From Clostridiales bacterium UBA6330 (lineage in GTDB: Bacteria > Bacillota > Clostridia > Oscillospirales > CAG-272), in the NCBI GenBank assembly GCA_002438075.1, contig DJSQ01000100.1:1-7778 (forward strand): a stretch of DNA of 7,778 bases, written 5' to 3'. The notes beneath the pieces are model-generated. The model saw only the letters and a list, made by a program, of their open reading frames with translations. It had not been told where the DNA came from and did no database searches. This document shows positions 6,115 to 7,778 of the stretch, piece by piece. A program made the translations under genes and the position numbers. Within the stretch, counting starts at the first letter, position 1; each line of letters begins with the position of its first letter.

Positions 6115-7563
6115 TCAATGGTAAACTTCGATAATGGATTCCAGCTGGTTTCTCGCGGCGGTTGCAATCTCGGCAATCACCGTGGAAAGGCTCTGGTTCT
6201 TGATTACCTGCGCCTGCACCTTCTGAAGCATATTGAAGCTGTCGCTTTCGCAGGCAAAGCCGAAGTCGACATAGACCGAGGCTCTTGCAAGGTCCGCCAT
6301 GCGCGCGTCCGTGGGGTTGTCGGCAACCTTGCGCTTGAGCACGTTGTCATAGAACGCGGTGACGATGGTATCGGAGCTTCTGCGGTTCATCACGTCCAGA
6401 ATGACTGCCGACATACTGCGGTCCTGACAGATTTTCGGAATCGAAAACACCGACGCGCCGTAGGTGGTGCTGACGTAGTCGGACTCCTTGTCGTATTTCG
6501 GCATCGGAATCAGACCGTAGTCAAAGCTCGTATCCATCTGGTTCTTAATCTGCTTACCGCAATAGAGCGCGGTTGCATAGAAGAAGGACTGCCCGCCGAT
6601 GAACTTGGAAACCTTATCGGCTTCAACCCGCGCGGTGGTGTTGGAATAATAGGTATTGGCATCGTGAATCAGCGCGGTGAAGGTGTCTGCGATGTCCACA
6701 TTTCTCTGCGTGTTGAGCGTGATATCAATCGCGCCGTTCTCCTGCGAAACCGTGACCAGCTTCATCCCCGCCGAAAACAGCCCCGTGCGGAGAGAATGCA
6801 GGTCGTAAATGGCACCCCAGATATCGTTGGTCGTGTCGTCATCGTCCAGATTCAGTGAGACCTGCTTCATCAGCTCCCGCATTTTCGCAATCGTCCATTC
6901 CTTGTCGTCAACGACCTTGTAAAGGTCCAGCGACTGCGCCGCCGCGATGTTCTTGTTGAAGAACACCATTTCGATGTTCTCCATTACTTCCAACGTTGCG
7001 TCGCCCGCGCAGCTGAAGGTAATGCCGTTGATGGTGACGTTGTTGTTCCAGCCGCTGTAATACCAATCCTTGTTCAGGTCAATCTCGGAGAGGGTCTGCA
7101 AATCAACGAATGCGCCCTTCTGCTCAAGTCCCCACCAGAAGTCCCAGCACATCAGGTCAATGTCCCCCGCCGAGCCGGTATCCAGCTTGGTGGAAAACTC
7201 CTTACCGTTGTCCGCATCCTTCAGCGCCAACAGCTTGAACTTGATGCCGTACTTTTCCTCAATCCCCGCGTTGCGGCGGAAGGTGTCGTATTCCACGGTG
7301 TCACTCGTGTTCGCGTCATCGCAAAAGAGGTAGTGGTAGCGGTTATTCCGCACCGCAAGGGTGAAGTCTGTCGGCGCGCCGTCCTTTGCGTAGTTGACGT
7401 TCGGCTCGGGGTCCTGCTCATCGGTTGAGGGCTCTGTTGCCTCGTCGGTCTTTTTGTCTGTCCCCGAGGGGGTTGGCGTGGGGGTCTTTTTGCCGCAGGA
7501 CGCCAGAATCGGCAAAACCAACAGCAACGCCAGCAGTACACATAACAATCCGTACTTCTTCAT
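6115..7563 (-). CDS. ABC-type extracellular solute-binding lipoprotein
   Basis: A 482-residue lipoprotein of the carbohydrate-type solute-binding family (SBP_bac_1-like). The signal peptide MKKYGLLC... ends in the lipobox LASC (Cys23), followed by a Lys/Thr/Pro-rich linker (24-55) that tethers the domain to the membrane. Family landmarks are an early EEKYGIKFK strand (102-110), GDIDLMCWDFWW (133-144), MVFFNKNIAAA (199-209), EWTIAKMREL (222-231), an Asp-rich loop DDDDTTNDIWG (240-250) that may bind calcium, and DYGLIPMPKYD (348-358). Length is normal. The frame is open up to 7641, but AAAGGAAG lies 6 nt before this ATG and the signal peptide begins here, so I reject the longer form. No permease or ATPase follows in this operon, so the transporter partner, if any, lies elsewhere. 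Binding of an oligosaccharide is inferred from the family and the neighbouring isomerase. Confidence 0.92.
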   Translation of the reverse strand: MKKYGLLCVLLALLLVLPILASCGKKTPTPTPSGTDKKTDEATEPSTDEQDPEPNVNYAKDGAPTDFTLAVRNNRYHYLFCDDANTSDTVEYDTFRRNAGIEEKYGIKFKLLALKDADNGKEFSTKLDTGSAGDIDLMCWDFWWGLEQKGAFVDLQTLSEIDLNKDWYYSGWNNNVTINGITFSCAGDATLEVMENIEMVFFNKNIAAAQSLDLYKVVDDKEWTIAKMRELMKQVSLNLDDDDTTNDIWGAIYDLHSLRTGLFSAGMKLVTVSQENGAIDITLNTQRNVDIADTFTALIHDANTYYSNTTARVEADKVSKFIGGQSFFYATALYCGKQIKNQMDTSFDYGLIPMPKYDKESDYVSTTYGASVFSIPKICQDRSMSAVILDVMNRRSSDTIVTAFYDNVLKRKVADNPTDARMADLARASVYVDFGFACESDSFNMLQKVQAQVIKNQSLSTVIAEIATAARNQLESIIEVYH

Positions 7564-7569
7564 AAAATT

Positions 7570-7577
7570 CTTCCTTT
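7570..7577 (-). promoter_or_regulatory. Ribosome binding site that fixes the solute-binding lipoprotein start
   Basis: AAAGGAAG on the minus strand, 6 nt before the ATG at 7563-7561. The protein from this ATG begins directly with a lipoprotein signal peptide, while the upstream in-frame extension has no protein-like character and would begin at the edge of the terminator hairpin. Confidence 0.75.
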
Positions 7578-7591
7578 CCGGTATATCATTG

Positions 7592-7607
7592 CTCCGAGCT
7601 TTCGGAG
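7592..7607 (-). other. Small leader hairpin upstream of the solute-binding gene
   Basis: A perfect 6-bp inverted repeat (CTCCGA / TCGGAG) with a 4-nt loop, 29 nt before the start codon. There is no T-run after it, so it is not a terminator. It could be an operator half-site pair or a 5' leader structure. I found no convincing -35/-10 pair in 7564-7640. Confidence 0.35.
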
Positions 7608-7641
7608 AAATACCCATCACACATTCCCGCGCCCGCAACAC

Positions 7642-7697
7642 AAAAAGGCAGAAGCCGCCGCACCCCTCAACGGGAGTACGGCAGACCTCTGCCTTTT
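7642..7697. terminator. Bidirectional intrinsic terminator upstream of the operon
   Basis: A perfect 10-bp inverted repeat, AAAAGGCAGA (7643-7652) against TCTGCCTTTT (7688-7697), contains an inner GCCG/CGGC pairing (7654-7657 with 7679-7682). On the minus strand the stem is followed by a T-run then GTGTT, and on the plus strand by the stem's own TTTT. It can end transcription from either side. It could close an upstream minus-strand gene outside the window or act as a leader attenuator for the solute-binding operon. Confidence 0.8.
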
Positions 7698-7761
7698 GGA
7701 TTGCCTTCTGTTTTGCGGCGCGCCGAAAAAGCGCCTGTCGCTATCGGAGCGCTACCAGGTC

Positions 7762-7778
7762 GTCTGTCTGTCTGTCTG
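7762..7778. repeat. GTCT tetranucleotide repeat at the window edge
   Basis: GTCTGTCTGTCTGTCTG is four full units plus one base, running into the end of the sequence, so its true length is unknown. The stretch 7698-7761 before it holds no gene that I can support, only GC-rich sequence with short imperfect inverted repeats. Confidence 0.7.

Noticed and set aside
4327..6858. Open plus-strand frame of 843 codons
   Set aside because: It lies antisense across two genes with clear signal peptides and intact catalytic or family motifs. Its translation is rich in Arg, His, Val and Ala with no domain order, as expected for the complement of GC-rich codons.
7564..7641. Longer form of the solute-binding lipoprotein
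   Set aside because: It would put 26 residues before a complete lipoprotein signal peptide, and the internal ATG has its own ribosome binding site.
7717..7753. Possible second terminator from GGCGC/GCGCC and AGCGC/GCGCT repeats
   Set aside because: Stems are only 5 bp and overlap each other, and neither is followed by a T-run on either strand.

Overview
The window carries six protein-coding genes, all on the minus strand, so transcription runs from high to low coordinates. Several features point to a Gram-positive, moderately GC-rich member of the Clostridia, most likely a gut or other anaerobic community species. There are two lipoproteins with classical lipoboxes, strong AGGAGG-type ribosome binding sites, T-tailed intrinsic terminators, a consensus sigma-A promoter, and a Firmicutes-style secreted protein with GLUG-like repeats. 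The taxon is inferred from these features and not proven.

Layout in the direction of transcription: (1) 7778-7564 is a leader region with a strong bidirectional hairpin terminator (7642-7697), a small leader hairpin and a tetranucleotide repeat at the window edge. (2) 7563-6115 is a lipoprotein of the extracellular solute-binding type. (3) 6087-4231 is a lipoprotein with two related N-terminal domains fused to an endonuclease/exonuclease/phosphatase (EEP) hydrolase domain whose active-site residues are all present. (4) 4182-2215 is a secreted GLUG-like repeat protein with a lower-GC middle. (5) 2199-2068 is a 43-residue acidic peptide whose ribosome binding site starts right behind the stop of gene 4. 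(6) 2061-2024 is a hairpin plus T-run that looks like an attenuator. (7) 2008-1103 is a TIM-barrel sugar phosphate isomerase/epimerase, closed by a strong terminator at 1097-1048. (8) 818-27 is an AraC-family regulator with its own promoter.

Gaps within the SBP-to-isomerase block are short (27, 48, 15 and 59 nt), and the only terminator-like element inside it is the one before the isomerase. The simplest reading is one operon that places two lipoproteins and a secreted repeat protein at the cell surface and ends with a cytoplasmic sugar-converting enzyme, with a separately transcribed AraC/cupin regulator next door. No ABC permease, ATPase or glycoside hydrolase is visible here, so the carbohydrate link rests on the solute-binding protein, the isomerase and the regulator type.

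The least familiar parts are the 43-residue peptide coupled to the GLUG protein, the attenuator-like hairpin behind it, and the duplicated N-terminal domain of the EEP lipoprotein. I found no CRISPR array, tRNA, rRNA, insertion sequence or phage gene.
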